A DNA stretch of 64,000 bases from Dastarcus helophoroides. Its lineage: Eukaryota; Arthropoda; Insecta; Coleoptera; Bothrideridae. Of the stretch, positions 33,640 through 44,442 are shown in pieces (position 1 is the stretch's first letter; every line of letters begins with the position of its first letter). Made by a program: the position numbers and the translations under genes. Where the stretch lies: assembly GCA_028583605.1 (NCBI GenBank), contig CM053330.1, forward strand, positions 27,788,598 through 27,852,597, in the 5' to 3' direction. The notes below the pieces were generated by a model. That model was not told where the DNA came from and did not search any database. It was given only the letters and a program-made list of their open reading frames with translations.

Positions 33640-34655
33640 TTTGATAAGTGTTATGACAAATCTGTCCCAGCATATTCAACGGTCAGGTACTGGCTTGCTG
33701 AATTTCATCGTAACCGTACCAGCACAAATGATGCACCCCGTTCAGGAAGGCCACAAGAGGCAGTAACGCCAGAAAACATCACGAATATTCGTGAAATTGT
33801 GTTGAGTGACCGTAAAATGAAATTGAGTGAGTTAACCTCATTCGCATCTCCAAGAAATGCCTAGATCATATCAAATACAATTTTTTACAAATGAAAAAGC
33901 TTTGCGAGCGATGGGTACCGCGTTTTTTGAACATCGATCAAAGAGACAAACGTGTTCGACCTACAAAGGGCCATCTAGCACTGATCAAACGCAATAAAAA
34001 CGAGTTTCTGCGCCGATTTGAGACAATGGATGAAACGTGGATACAATGGATACATCATTACAGACCTACGTCCAAGAAGACCGTAAATAGTCTTCTTGTC
34101 TAGGTCCAATCGGCAGTCCACTGAATGGTTGTTGCTCGGTGAAAGTTGTCCAAAGCGCCCGAAAACACAACAGTTGGCCGGCAAGGTTTTAGCCATTATT
34201 TTTTGGGTTTCACATGTAAATATTTTCCTCGAGTACCTCGAACATGGTAAAGCAATCAATAAACAATATTACTGTGTGCTTTTGGATCGATTGGACGTCG
34301 AGATCAAAACCAAGCGCCTCATTTGGCTTATGATACGACCGATAAATTAAAGGAATTGCGCTATGAAGTAGTTCCCCACCCACCGTATTCGACAAATTTG
34401 GTCCCCAGCGACTATTTCCTCTTTCTTAGAATCGAAAAGTGGCTCGCTGGAAAAAGATTTACTCAAATGAGGAGGTCAAGATGGAAATAAACTTTTTTTG
34501 AAGACCTCGGAGCTTCACACTATCGAACCGATATCGAAATATTAGAGGACCGTTACAACAAATGTATTTTTCTAGATGGAGATTATATCAAAGAATAAAG
34601 CCATATTTTCATTCAAAAAGAGTTCTTTCATTTTTAGGCCAAAGACTTTTCAGCC
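33640..34655 (+). pseudogene. Mariner transposase relic
   Basis: Successive plus-strand blocks match mariner transposases. RTSTNDAPRSGRP and EAVTPENITNIREIVLSD (about 33710-33800) are followed by MKKLCERWVPRFLNIDQRDK (33891) and FETMDETWIQ, with the first catalytic Asp (about 34017-34046). Later blocks of the core follow to about 34600 in shifting frames. Several frameshifts and stops break it. A right end containing TTTTCAGCCCATGTAA lies at about 34650-34665; no matching left end was found, so the 5' side is truncated or rearranged. Confidence 0.82.
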
Positions 34656-34665
34656 CATGTAATAG

Positions 34666-35181
34666 GTTTTATTGACAAATTCCCCAGTCGTGTCATAAAC
34701 ATAAATACTCAAATAATAAAATTAGAAAAATAATATATTCGATCTTTCCACACTTTACTCCAGCAGAGGCAAGAGTCTCAATTACCTAAAAATTGGCCTC
34801 CACTCGGCAATAAATATTTTTGCTGCATTAAAAGTTGTAAAGTAACAACAAAATTAAATTGAGCACCCTTTACCTGTTAATAAAATTTCAAATAATCCGG
34901 TCTACTTTTATAGAAACATCCACCCTAATTAATTCTTTTAGACAATTTATTCGGCAAAACACCTGAGGTTGCGCCAATTTCCAAATTAATAAGAAAATAA
35001 TATAATAAATTAGTGCCAAATTGACAGAGACAGTTTGTTATATGGTGTTTACACGCTCGGGAAATATGAGGGACTTATTAGATTTTCCGATAATAAAGGG
35101 GTAAATGGATGCGTAATTCGTTTAAAGATAATAGACAGGAACGTGCGCCCGCGTGTGCTTTTTAAAGGCTCAAAATTCAGC
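34666..35181. other. Upstream region of the SIFamide gene
   Basis: Less repetitive sequence leading to the promoter. No separate gene recognised. The short frame at 35035-35247 runs through the promoter and 5' UTR and is not called. Confidence 0.4.
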
Positions 35182-35216
35182 TATAAAGCCGGCTGTGTTT
35201 TAAACCAGATCCAGTA
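35182..35216 (+). promoter_or_regulatory. SIFamide core promoter: TATA box and initiator
   Basis: TATAAAG at 35182 is followed about 30 bases later by CCAGTA (35211-35216), a fair match to the arthropod initiator (CAGT-type). The implied start near 35213 gives a 5' UTR of about 50 bases before the SIFamide ATG at 35264. Confidence 0.6.
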
Positions 35217-35263
35217 TCAACAGAATCATCGAGCTGTAAAAGTTTAGGGACGAAGTCAGCAAG

Positions 35264-35393
35264 ATGCAGCATATTTTATTAAAATCCATCTTGATCGCCA
35301 CCATTGTCTTCGCTGCGTGTCTTCTGCAAGCAGAGGCGACCTACAGAAAACCGCCTTTCAACGGGTCAATTTTCGGCAAGAGGACCGCCACTG
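35264..35393 (+). CDS. SIFa: SIFamide neuropeptide precursor, exon 1
   Basis: This exon encodes 43 residues plus one base. A hydrophobic signal peptide (about residues 1-25, ending LLQAEA) is followed directly by TYRKPPFNGSIF, then GKR: Gly supplies the C-terminal amide and KR is the convertase site. The mature product is SIFamide, a brain neuropeptide that acts on a G-protein-coupled receptor and influences feeding, sleep and courtship in insects. Threonine at position 1 matches beetle forms. The donor is GTAAGC at 35394. The phase-1 junction joins the exon at 43211, where G+AA gives Glu. The full precursor is 72 residues, the usual size. The 7.8-kb intron is filled with repeats, including a Penelope-like element. 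Confidence 0.97.
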
Positions 35394-38300
35394 GTAAGCT
35401 CATTATTTCTGGTTCGATGGCACTTTCGGAATTTTAAGCTCTACCAGCAAGTACTTACTTCTAATAGAAAAATAGTAAATTCTCACTTTTAAATCGTCAG
35501 CAACAGAAACTTATCTCTAATGTTCTGCTTTAGGTGCAACTAAAGGATTGCAACATTTCATTAATTTTCCTTTTTGAGTTTGAAAAAAAAATTAGACAGT
35601 TTTATTTAAGAAACCGCATAATGTTATGCTTTCAATTTTATTAGAAAGATCTGGGCATGGCTGATTCCTGAAGTGTTACATTTCCAAATAGAATTTCCAT
35701 TCCCTTCACTTTTTTCTTCTGCTGAAATTGGTTGGCAAAAAAAAATTAATATTTTTAAAACTTAAATATTTGGACATTTAGGAAACAACTTTAAGCATTC
35801 AAATGACAATTCAAATTTAAATAAAAAGACGAGATCTTTAGATCAAAATTCAAACTCTATTAAACATTTTTATTTTGTGAAAGGTGCAGTTAGTTAAACG
35901 CTTTTAAGTAACCCGTTCAAACTTTTAACAAAAGAGAGAAGTTTAGATTTTAAGAATTTTGGCGTTCTTTTTAAATATTTTAGTCAAATCTTTGTTCTCA
36001 TAATTCTGGATTTGAAGTCGAGGTTTCATTATGATAAAAGTTCAACAAAGAGCCAAAAAAGTTAATAATATATTGTTAAAACATTCATAGACCCAAGTAA
36101 TTCAATTTTAAAACCAAATTTTTCATTTTTTATATTCATACATTTGTAAGCATTTTCGGACATTGATTAATTAAAATAAGTTCTCTTCGGAACTTGAAAA
36201 TTAAACATTGAAAAAAAGTAGAAATTAGGCGAAAACGCCGAAATGAGGCATATCGAAATTTTAGGAAAATATCTAAGTTTTAGTTTTTAATTACATCCAG
36301 GGTGTTAACCCTTAAGTGTGGACATTTCATTTTCATAATACTAGCCTGAACTTGGGGTCTCACTGACTCCTTATTTGAGAGAACAGTTTGACCGCTTGTA
36401 TTAATAAAATTGACAAACTAAGGCTGGGAGAAGATAAATAGTTCTTAAATGAAAGTATTTACAGTATAAATAATCAACTTTTATAGTGAGGAACCATAAT
36501 TATTAGTAAAAATCCGTAAACATGAAATTTTCAATCTTATTTAACATCAGATGACTTGGAGTTATTTTGTTAAACTTTTTTTATACGAAAACAACAAAAC
36601 TCTAGGTTTTTTTAAAGTCTATTAATAATCAAATAAAAAAACACAAAAAAGTTGCGTATTTTCTCGAAATTTCTAGCTTTTTCTTTAGATTTCTAGTTGT
36701 TTCTCAAATTTTCTAGTTTATTCTTAAAATATCCAAGCACTGAAATTTAGGAAAAAAACTTACAGATTTTTTTAAGTTTAAAACTTTAAATTTTCAAAAT
36801 TTAATTAATTTAAATTTAAATTGAAATTTAAAAGGATTAAACTCGTTTAAAACGGCAGTTCTTCGCCATCCGTCTTCATTTCCACCTGCTACTCGGAATG
36901 CTCCATAACAGTAAAACGTAGTACTTAAAAAAATTGAACCTAGTCTGAAAATATTCATTTCATTCGAGATTAAAATCGCGTTTTCTTTTGAAATAAATAT
37001 CGGATTTTCACTTTTTTTCTTGAAATTTCAACTTTAAATTAGAAGTGTGAAGTAAAAGTTCGACTTTTATTGATGTTGATAGTTTCTAAGCAAATTGCTT
37101 CCTTCATAAGTCCATATTTTCTGTTTCCTTTTTTGTTAATGATTGATAATCTTTAAGATTGTTATCTATATTTACTGTTCAATTTTTAAAATAGTATTAG
37201 GTCTTTTTTTAGTGAATTTTAAGTCACAAAACAGCAATTGGTAAATTAAGAACATAATCGCTTTTAAAGGACTAATCCTGAGGATAATGCCAATTCTTAA
37301 CGAAAAGATAACTGAAAACTTAAACTTGTGAAAGAAAAACTGACGTAGAAATCAATACGAATAGAATTAACACAACTTCTTAAAAAATATGTAAAGAATA
37401 TCTAAAATGTAGAATTTCGAAAATTTTACGATTTATCAAAAATTTTGAATTCAAAAAAATTCCAATATTTTTCTTAAAACTATATGTTTTAAATTAAATA
37501 TGTCGAGAAAATAGTTCAAATAATTAAACTGTTAATTCATAATTTTAAATCAAAAGCCAAACTTTTGGAAAGAAACTGCAAGGAATCTTGAAAATTAGTA
37601 TTTTTTTCCTCTAAACTTCGAATTTTATAAGTGGACATCTTAAAATTTCAACATTTTTCTTGAAATTTTGACTTTACGCTGGAAGCTTAAAAGAAATTCT
37701 GAATTTCGATATTAAACTCAACTTCTAAAAGAATTCGGAGTTTTCATAGCAATATGAACAGTCCTGATTCTTTTCTCGAAATTTAAACTTTAAATTTGAA
37801 CCCTCAAGAAAAATGTAGAAAGTGTGGCAATTTTTTGGACATTTGTAATTTTTTTGAAACGAGTTTTAGGTTTAAATTTTAGTCGAAGTTTGCAAATTTT
37901 AATTTTTATTTTTTTCGAAATTTGAGTTTTAAAGCCTGAGGACAAATTCAACTCAAAATTTCGCAATTTTTATTGAAATTTAGAAAAAAATGTTTTAATT
38001 ACCAGATTTCTATCAACCCCGAGTACCTGAGATTTCTAAAACATTTTAATCGCTTCGACTTTTTAGCCGAAATTTTGGATTTATCTCAGTATTTCAACTT
38101 GTTTCTCATTATTCCAAGTTTATATAATAAGTAATCAAAATGTTGACCTTAAACTTGAAATTTCAAGAAAAATGTTGAAATATTGGGTTGGAACTTGAAA
38201 AATAGAGATTGAATTCGAAATCTGGAGATTAGAAATTAAGTTTAATATTTTTGTAGAAAAGTCAAAATTGCGAGAATATAAACTCGATATTTTTGAAGAA

Positions 38301-38838
38301 TCTCAAAATTTCGAGTTTTAACACTAGAAATTTTAAGATTTCTTTAGAAGTAAGAGACTTTTTTTTACATTTGGATAAAATTTTAAAATTTCGATATTTT
38401 TGAGAAATATCGAATTTCGAGGTTACATTCACAGAACATGTAGAAATTTACGTTCTAAATGTCAAAAAAGATTTTGAATTTCTAGTTTAAATTTAAAATG
38501 TTTTTTAAAAACATAAGCTTAACATGTTCACTCTGAATATTACGATGGATTTGTAAAAGGTTCGAATTAAATTGCTTTCTTTTTTTTTAAATAAAATTTA
38601 TAAGATTATTAAGAAAATAAGAAAACGTTGGACGGACAGTAATTGGAAAATAATTGAAATTTCGAGATTTAACTCAAATTTTAGACTTGATATAGAAAAT
38701 AAAATTTAATCCCGAAAATTTGATTTTTTTCTCGATATTTTGCTTTTCTTTACAAATTTCAAGTCAAAATATCAAAATCGAATTATTGAAATTAAAATTG
38801 AAATTTCGTTTTTAAGGTAGAAATTTCTACTTTAAATT
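35394..38838. other. SIFamide intron, AT-rich part
   Basis: Mostly degenerate AAATTTCGA-like sequence, dense from about 37400 to 38880. A small piece at 36855-36905 matches the 3' end of the LINE at 56936-59725. No exon or RNA recognised. Confidence 0.5.
36852..36908 (+). mobile_element. 3'-terminal scrap of Jockey/CR1-type LINE
   Basis: GGCAGTTCTTCGCCATCCG and TTTCCACCTGCTACTCGGAA align with the region after the LINE stop near 59570-59615 (GGCGGTTCATCGCCATCTAT; TTTCCGCATCCTATTCGCAG). Confidence 0.55.
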
Positions 38839-39171
38839 CGAAATTTCGGTTTTAAAGGGGAAATTTAACTTTTTCTATTCTCTATTGTTCGGTTGGACGG
38901 ATACAGTTTTTTCTTTTTAACACCTCTTTCAACTTACCACTAGAGCTGTCAGCTTAGGTGTTAGAATTTATACAGTATGTTCCAAAATAGAGAACTGAAG
39001 AGGGATTTCTTTATTTATGGGTTTATAAAAAAAGGGTTCTTTATAAAAACTCCTGCTTGATCCTAAATAACCGAAGATGATATTATTTTCGAATTTTTTT
39101 GTACACGGAGTTCAATTATCGAAATTTCGGTTTTAAAGGGGAAATTTAACTTTTTCTATTCTCTATTGTTC
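38839..39171. repeat. Direct duplication, 281-bp period
   Basis: A 52-bp segment starting CGAAATTTCGGTTTTAAAGG occurs at 38839-38890 and again at 39120-39171. The 229 bp that follow its first copy (38891-39119) reappear after the Penelope-like element at 40846-41061 with a 13-bp deletion and point changes. The locus was therefore tandemly duplicated, and the second copy is split by the element. Confidence 0.85.
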
Positions 39172-39230
39172 AAAAATTGAAACACAGAACTTGTCCCCTG
39201 AAACCAAGAAAAATTAAAAAACACAACAAA

Positions 39231-39276
39231 GGTTGCTCTAACGCGTTTCGACAGCCAAGCTATCATCTTCAGAGAG
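39231..39276 (-). ncRNA. Hammerhead ribozyme motif in left arm
   Basis: Minus strand: CUCU (stem I), CUGAAGA, stem II GAUAGC/GCUGUC with loop UUG, GAAA, CGCG, UU cleavage site, then AGAG closing stem I. Stem III is the self-complementary ACGCGU. One U-G wobble in stem II distinguishes it from the right-arm copy. Confidence 0.8.
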
Positions 39277-39599
39277 AAACTAACATCTAATCTTAAAATT
39301 AACCCTTATATACTAAGAATATTCACTTCGTGCGTGATCGGCCGCACCCGAACGCGCATCCAATCATACACGTCGTTGTGTCACAATTTCTTATCTATCA
39401 ACCTTAACTATTTTTAACAGCTATGAATGGCCTAAAGGTCCAGCGCAACCATTCATAAGGTTGTTTCCAGCCTTATGGATGGCTAAGCTCTCACATGCAT
39501 TTAACATATAATTCTTATTAACTACTTTTAACAATTTAATATCATTATCTATCCTATGATCTAATTCAAAAGTTTGTACAGAAAATTCAGAATGAAGAG

Positions 39600-40559
39600 T
39601 TGTTGGAAGGTGAAATGCTGGTTTCTTTTGATGTTTCTTCCCTCTTTCCCAGTGTACCCATACCTCAAACTTTATTATACCTTCGAGATCTGTTGGAATC
39701 TAATAACCTTTCAGGCAAAATTATTGACGAATATATTTCATTAACGAAAATATGTATGGATCAAAATTATTTCCAAATTAATAACGAATTTTATGAACAA
39801 CTTGAGGGAGCAGCCATGGGAAATCCTTTGTCACCTTTCATGGCTGAGCTCTTCATGGGTGTTTTTGAAAGTCGTCTTAAAAATGAATGTAGTTTGTTTC
39901 CTAGGGTATGGATTAGTTATGTAGATGATATTTTTGCTATTTTTGACACAAAAAATCAAAATTTAGATAATTTTATTGATGTTTTAAATTCACGTTTTCC
40001 AACAGTTAAATTCACTGTAGAATTAGAGAAAGAAGCCGCTTTACCATTTTTAGACACTTTAGTTATTAGGAATAAAAATAGATTAGAATTTGATGTATAT
40101 AGGAAAGATTCCAGTACCTTCCGCTATATAACTTCCGATTTTAACCATTGCATACAGCACAAAATGGCAAGCTTCAACTTCCTTGCCCATCGCCTTCTGA
40201 GTCTTCCTCTTAGTAGGGAAAGATTCAGAAAGGAGTTGAAGACAATAAAACATATAGCTGAAGTTAATGGATTCGATCCAAATATTATTTATAAAATTAT
40301 TAATAAGAAAAAATTTAAATGTGAATTGGTGAATACTACAACTTTCCGAGCTGATGAAAACAAAAACTTTAAATTCGTCTCACTTCCATTTGAACCCTCG
40401 CTCACGCAGGGTTTGGATCATAGGATAGATAATAATATTAAATTGTTAAGAGTAGTTAATAAGAATTATATGTTAAATGCATGTGAGAGCTTAGCCATCC
40501 ATAAGGCTGGAAACAACCTTATGAATGGTTGCGCTGGACCATTCATTCATCTCTGTTAA
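39600..40559 (+). CDS. Penelope-like reverse transcriptase, EN-deleted fragment
   Basis: A 319-residue open frame, actually entered a few codons earlier (about 39572) without an ATG. It covers reverse transcriptase motif A (MLVSFDVSSLFPSVP), motif B-like EGAAMGNPLSPFMAEL, and motif C YVDD (SYVDDIFAIF, around residue 107), then thumb-like sequence with LPFLDTLV. The N-terminal part of RT is absent. After LTQG the frame jumps directly to LDHRID, text that in the copy at 60443 lies downstream of the GIY-YIG domain. An in-frame deletion has therefore removed the endonuclease. The end runs into the tail arm. The catalytic palm is intact, but the protein is truncated and probably non-functional alone. 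Confidence 0.88.
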   Translation: MLEGEMLVSFDVSSLFPSVPIPQTLLYLRDLLESNNLSGKIIDEYISLTKICMDQNYFQINNEFYEQLEGAAMGNPLSPFMAELFMGVFESRLKNECSLFPRVWISYVDDIFAIFDTKNQNLDNFIDVLNSRFPTVKFTVELEKEAALPFLDTLVIRNKNRLEFDVYRKDSSTFRYITSDFNHCIQHKMASFNFLAHRLLSLPLSRERFRKELKTIKHIAEVNGFDPNIIYKIINKKKFKCELVNTTTFRADENKNFKFVSLPFEPSLTQGLDHRIDNNIKLLRVVNKNYMLNACESLAIHKAGNNLMNGCAGPFIHLC

Positions 40560-40660
40560 AAATAGTTAAGGTTGATAGATAAGAAATTGTGACACAACGA
40601 CGTGTATGATTGGATGCGCGTTCGGGTGCGGCCGATCACGCACGAAGTGAATATTCTTAG

Positions 40661-40669
40661 TATATAAGG
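40661..40669 (+). promoter_or_regulatory. TATA-like box in Penelope-like tail arm
   Basis: TATATAAGG lies about 35 bases upstream of the hammerhead and is repeated in the equivalent arms at about 39315 and 60360 (inverted) and at 61421. It is a candidate internal promoter that would start transcripts close to the ribozyme. Confidence 0.45.
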
Positions 40670-40696
40670 GTTAATTTTAAGATTAGATGTTAGTTT

Positions 40697-40742
40697 CTCT
40701 CTGAAGATGACAGCTTGGCTGTCGAAACGCGTTAGAGCAACC
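40697..40742 (+). ncRNA. Hammerhead ribozyme motif in right arm
   Basis: CUCU, CUGAAGA (40701-40707), perfect 6-bp stem II GACAGC/GCUGUC with loop UUG, GAAA, CGCG, UU, AGAG. All conserved hammerhead core positions are present. Stem III is only ACGCGU, self-complementary, so dimer cleavage is expected by analogy with described Penelope-like ribozymes. Confidence 0.83.
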
Positions 40743-40845
40743 TTTGTTGTGTTTTTTAATTTTTCTTGGTTTCAGGGGACAAGTTCTGTGTTTCAATTTT
40801 TGAAGATAACCAAGGACCAGTCCGTTGCATCAAACTCTATTGTTC

Positions 40846-41061
40846 GGTTGGAAGGGTACAGTTTTTTCTTTTTAACACCTCTTTCAACTTACCACTAAAG
40901 CTGTCAGCTTAGGTGTTAGAATTTATACAGTATATTCCAAAATAGAGAACTGAAGAGAAATTTCTTTATTTATGGGTTTATAAAAAAAGGGTTCTTTATA
41001 AAAACTAAATAACCGAAAATGACATTATTTTCGAATTTTTTTGTACACGGAGTTCAATTAT
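40846..41061. repeat. Second copy of the 281-bp duplicated segment
   Basis: Matches 38891-39119 from GGTTGGAAGGGTACAG to GTTCAATTAT, lacking 13 bases (CCTGCTTGATCC region) and with scattered changes. Confidence 0.85.
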
Positions 41062-43210
41062 TTGATAATTTCAAAAAATGGCTAAGAGCAAATTGTTGTT
41101 ATTGTATAATGTGTAATTACAAAAAATGCTTAAAAAAGCAATTTTGGTTTCTAAAAGTTAAACAGAACAGGTTACAAATCAAGGTTAAACACAAGAACAT
41201 AAAGAGGTACTTGATAATAACAATAACAATAGGTGATTAAACTAAAACAACAGCATTCATGCTATTATCACCTGCTTCTGTGCAAATATCCACTCTCTTT
41301 GTAATTCTCTATAGGCATTTCGCATCTGCAGTTTTATTTTCCGAATTCTAGTGTACAGACCGATAGGTTTGAACATTTATCAAATTCAGAAAACAAATTT
41401 CGGTTTCGATCTTGTTAGATCTCGATAGTTTGGCATACCCAACTTTGACCTAACAAATGCTCCGTTTGAAGGTATACAGTAAAATATTGCAAATGTTCCT
41501 AAATGTAATTTGTGGTGAGACTGAATTTTCTGGGCTTCCTCCAAAGGAAAAAGAATGGATGACTGTGATAGGAATTTAAAAAATCATTTTGGTGGTGATT
41601 GATGATACCTATCAAAACAAATATTATTCTTGATTTATTAATAATAAGGAATTAACTTACGTTTTCACTTTTCTTGTCAAATTTGATTAAACACAAATTT
41701 TCATTCAATATTTCGAATCATTCTTTGTGGTGTTTTCTCAAGTAACCACAAATTTGTAGCTATAAAGCCACCTAGTGGTCCGTAGAAAAAACTATTAAAT
41801 AGCTCAAACATGTCATGCAAGCAGAATACACCCAGAGAACACTAAGGCACACATTTGGAGAGATGCGTTATTGCAGTTCAGGTATATGCTATTTGCGAAA
41901 TTTTCTGGAAAATAACTAAAATTTCAAATTTGGGCTTTTTTTCAACTTTAAACCATATTTTTCGATACTACTAAAAATAACAGTAATTTATTCCAGGCAA
42001 ATATTTATAACTTCCAAATAATTGAACTTCCTTTATAAGGAATAAAATAATGTAATTTTCAGAGATTTATGACAGGATCAAACAGGAGTTTTTATAAAGA
42101 ATGATTTTTTCTCGTAAATCCGCAAATAAAAAACAAATTTCTCTCCAGTACTCTTTGGGGCACACTTTATATTTGTTCCATGTCCCAAAAATTTCCAATT
42201 TTTCATTTGTCCCGCGCTCCCGCGTTCTACATAACTTTCAAATGTCCCGATTTTTGAGAATTCCAACATTTAATTCTTTGTTTTTGATCAACAAAAATTT
42301 TACATTTGGGACAGCTTTTCCTTTTCACGGCAAAAATTATATTTAAGGCCCACTTGGCAGTTCCAAATTTCAATAATTAAGGGGACCAACAGTCCCGATT
42401 TCTTCGGGACTGTTCCGGAATAACAGTGGTAGTCCCGCCAGAAAAATTTTAAAAAATAGTCCCAGAAGAGGTTTAACGCATCCCACATTTCTGCATTTTT
42501 ATATTATATTATCCAGAATAAAAACAAAAAGCAAGGTTTTGTGTTGTGGTTGATTGAAATTATTACAGAAATGAGAGAAACCGAAGTTGAGGACTTTTTC
42601 TTTTTGGTCGTTACGGATGATCTTAAAAAATGTAAGTTGAGGACCTTTTTGTCGTCAAAATGAAGATGCGGACGCAAATGTGTTTTTAGTCAAGAGATAT
42701 AGAGACATTTATTTGGTCGATAAAAGGCGCGTACACATGACTACCCAAATATTCCCAGGTATATTATAATACCCTACCCTCATCAATAATCGGAATTTCG
42801 ACTTCTTTAAATTTTGAGAAAAATTGAATTCTAGTGGTACTCTCGAAATTTCGAGTTTAAAACCAAAATTCTGGAGTTGATATAGAATCCCGAGAATTAA
42901 AAGATATCTGCATTTAAAGTGGCATTTGATCGCCCTCTAGACATAATTTCGCCTCATATTTGCATTATGATTAAATGATTTACGAAGGAACTCGCAAAGG
43001 GTGAATCTATTATGCCCTTGAAACCAGTAGGATACGGGAATAAATGTTGCATCTAAGATTTAAAAAAGACCTCATGTCCTACTCTTTCAAAATACAGAAT
43101 TTTTTCCTTAAAAACGAGACAACTTTTTTTGATCAAACTACAGAAGAACCCGTAAAATATAGAGTTCTACTGACCCTAATTGTATTATTAACTTTGCGTT
43201 ATAATTGCAG
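41062..43210. other. SIFamide intron, right part
   Basis: Unclassified AT-rich sequence. About 42140-42460 contains repeated GTCCCGATTTTT and CGGGACTG phrases that may be an old DNA element. A minus-strand LINE scrap lies at 42970-43022 (ACTCGCAAAGGGTGAATCTA). No exon recognised. Confidence 0.4.
42970..43022 (-). mobile_element. 3' UTR scrap of Jockey/CR1-type LINE
   Basis: ACTCGCAAAGGGTGA and ATTATGCCCTTGAAAC correspond to the LINE 3' region seen inverted at 49545-49580 and forward at 59620-59655. Confidence 0.55.
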
Positions 43211-43299
43211 AATATGACAACGCGGGAAAGGCCCTTTCGGCAATGTGCGAAATCGCGAGTGAAGCCTGTCAAACCTGGTTTCCCACTCAAGAGAAATAA
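43211..43299 (+). CDS. SIFa: SIFamide neuropeptide precursor, exon 2
   Basis: The exon follows the acceptor ATAATTGCAG (43201-43210) and supplies the C-terminal 29 residues, including GKALSAMCEIASEACQTWF, before TAA at 43297-43299. This cysteine-containing tail (C...C spaced as in ALSAMCEIASEACQ) is the conserved carboxy-terminal peptide of insect SIFamide precursors; its own function is unknown. The phase agrees with exon 1. An AATAAA follows at 43495. Confidence 0.96.
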
Positions 43300-43494
43300 A
43301 TCAATGTTAATAGCAAGTGGCTCATTGTATGGACGGAATCAAGTGGAACAAACTGATGATTTTCGAAGGCAAAACAAACCAATCTGGACGGAATCTGTTA
43401 GGAGAAATCACGAGTTTGTTCCACCGAATTGAAAAACAAACGTAGTTAGGTAAAAGTGTCTGAAATTATGTGTCAATTTTTGTATTATTCGTGA

Positions 43495-43500
43495 AATAAA
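43495..43500 (+). terminator. Polyadenylation signal of the SIFamide gene
   Basis: AATAAA 196 bases after the stop codon. The local text (ATGTGTCAATTTTTGTATT) is duplicated about 130 bases downstream with a degraded signal. Confidence 0.65.
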
Positions 43501-43677
43501 TGGATTGCAGATGACCGTTTTTTTTTCTTTATTTCATGACCTATTTGTTTCAACGAATAAAAAAGCAAACAGTTAAGTCAACGTTTTTGACTTTGAATTT
43601 TCATGTGTCAATTTTTGTATTGTTCCTGAAATAAGGTAATTAAAAATGAGTGGGTTTTGATTATTTTGTTGTTTGCG

Positions 43678-44442
43678 ACTAGGGAATTCGATCCGGTCCT
43701 TCATTATAATCCCGGGATTCCGGGATTATATTTAGTCAATTCCGGGATCTCGGAATCATTTCGATATTGAAGGTTACGAATAAAAGATAAAAAAATTACA
43801 GAAATCAACAACAATCAAAATTTAGACAAAAATAAAGGTATTTTACGGTACACACAAAATTAATCTAACGACTCTAATTAATCAGACTTAAGAGTCTTAA
43901 AATTCACACTTTATATTAAAGTTATCATTTTTAAGAATCAGTAATAATTTATATAAATTGAATAATCTTTTATGCAACAAACCATGCAAATAATCTTTCA
44001 AAATTAACAAAAATTTTTTATTATATCAACTAAATAGAGGACTTTCATATAACATAACCTTCTAGTATTTCGATACTAAAGCAACAAGAAGAAAACTAAT
44101 CTGATAGAAACATTCTAATTTGAGTTCCAAAAATATGATCTGAGAAATAACAATGCGTTTAATGTTTCATTACCAAATCTTTTAGTCCAAAATACAAGAA
44201 TTTTATTTCAAACAAACATCCGGCTTGATAAATTAGTACTGTTTGTTTCGAATAAAACGTCTTGTGTTTTAAATCAAAATGATAGACAAGCAATTTTATT
44301 GAGAGCACTGACACGAAGTGATTTGTTAGCTGGACTCTATTTAACAACTTTTTTGAGATAATGTCAATCTCGAAAATTTCGATATCAGAAAAATTTAATT
44401 CCGAAAACTTCGGGACCAAAAATCGATCGGGAACTTAGGATG
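43678..44442. mobile_element. Possible hAT-like element with CCCGGGATTCC repeats
   Basis: The left side has TAGGGAATTCGATCCGGTCC and reiterated CCGGGATTCCGGGATT. The right side carries TTCCGAAAACTTCGGGACC and CGATCGGGAACTTAGG in inverted sense. No target duplication or transposase was found. Confidence 0.35.

Larger units (their letters stand above)
39172..40835 (+). mobile_element. Penelope-like retroelement with inverted ribozyme arms
   Basis: Flanked by an exact 10-bp target duplication TCTATTGTTC (39162-39171 and 40836-40845). The left arm (39172 to about 39571) is an inverted copy of the element tail. The remainder reads forward: reverse transcriptase (39572-40412), then the plus-strand tail to 40835 with hammerhead, TATATAAGG promoter-like text and GGACCAGTCCGTT end. 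The overall inverted-arm layout is typical of Penelope-like elements. The GIY-YIG endonuclease segment is missing through an internal deletion near 40412. The element lies in the SIFamide intron. Confidence 0.93.

Noticed and set aside
33302..33766. 154-residue plus-strand frame
   Set aside because: First two thirds are low-complexity AT-rich; only the end enters mariner sequence and in a different frame from the transposase.
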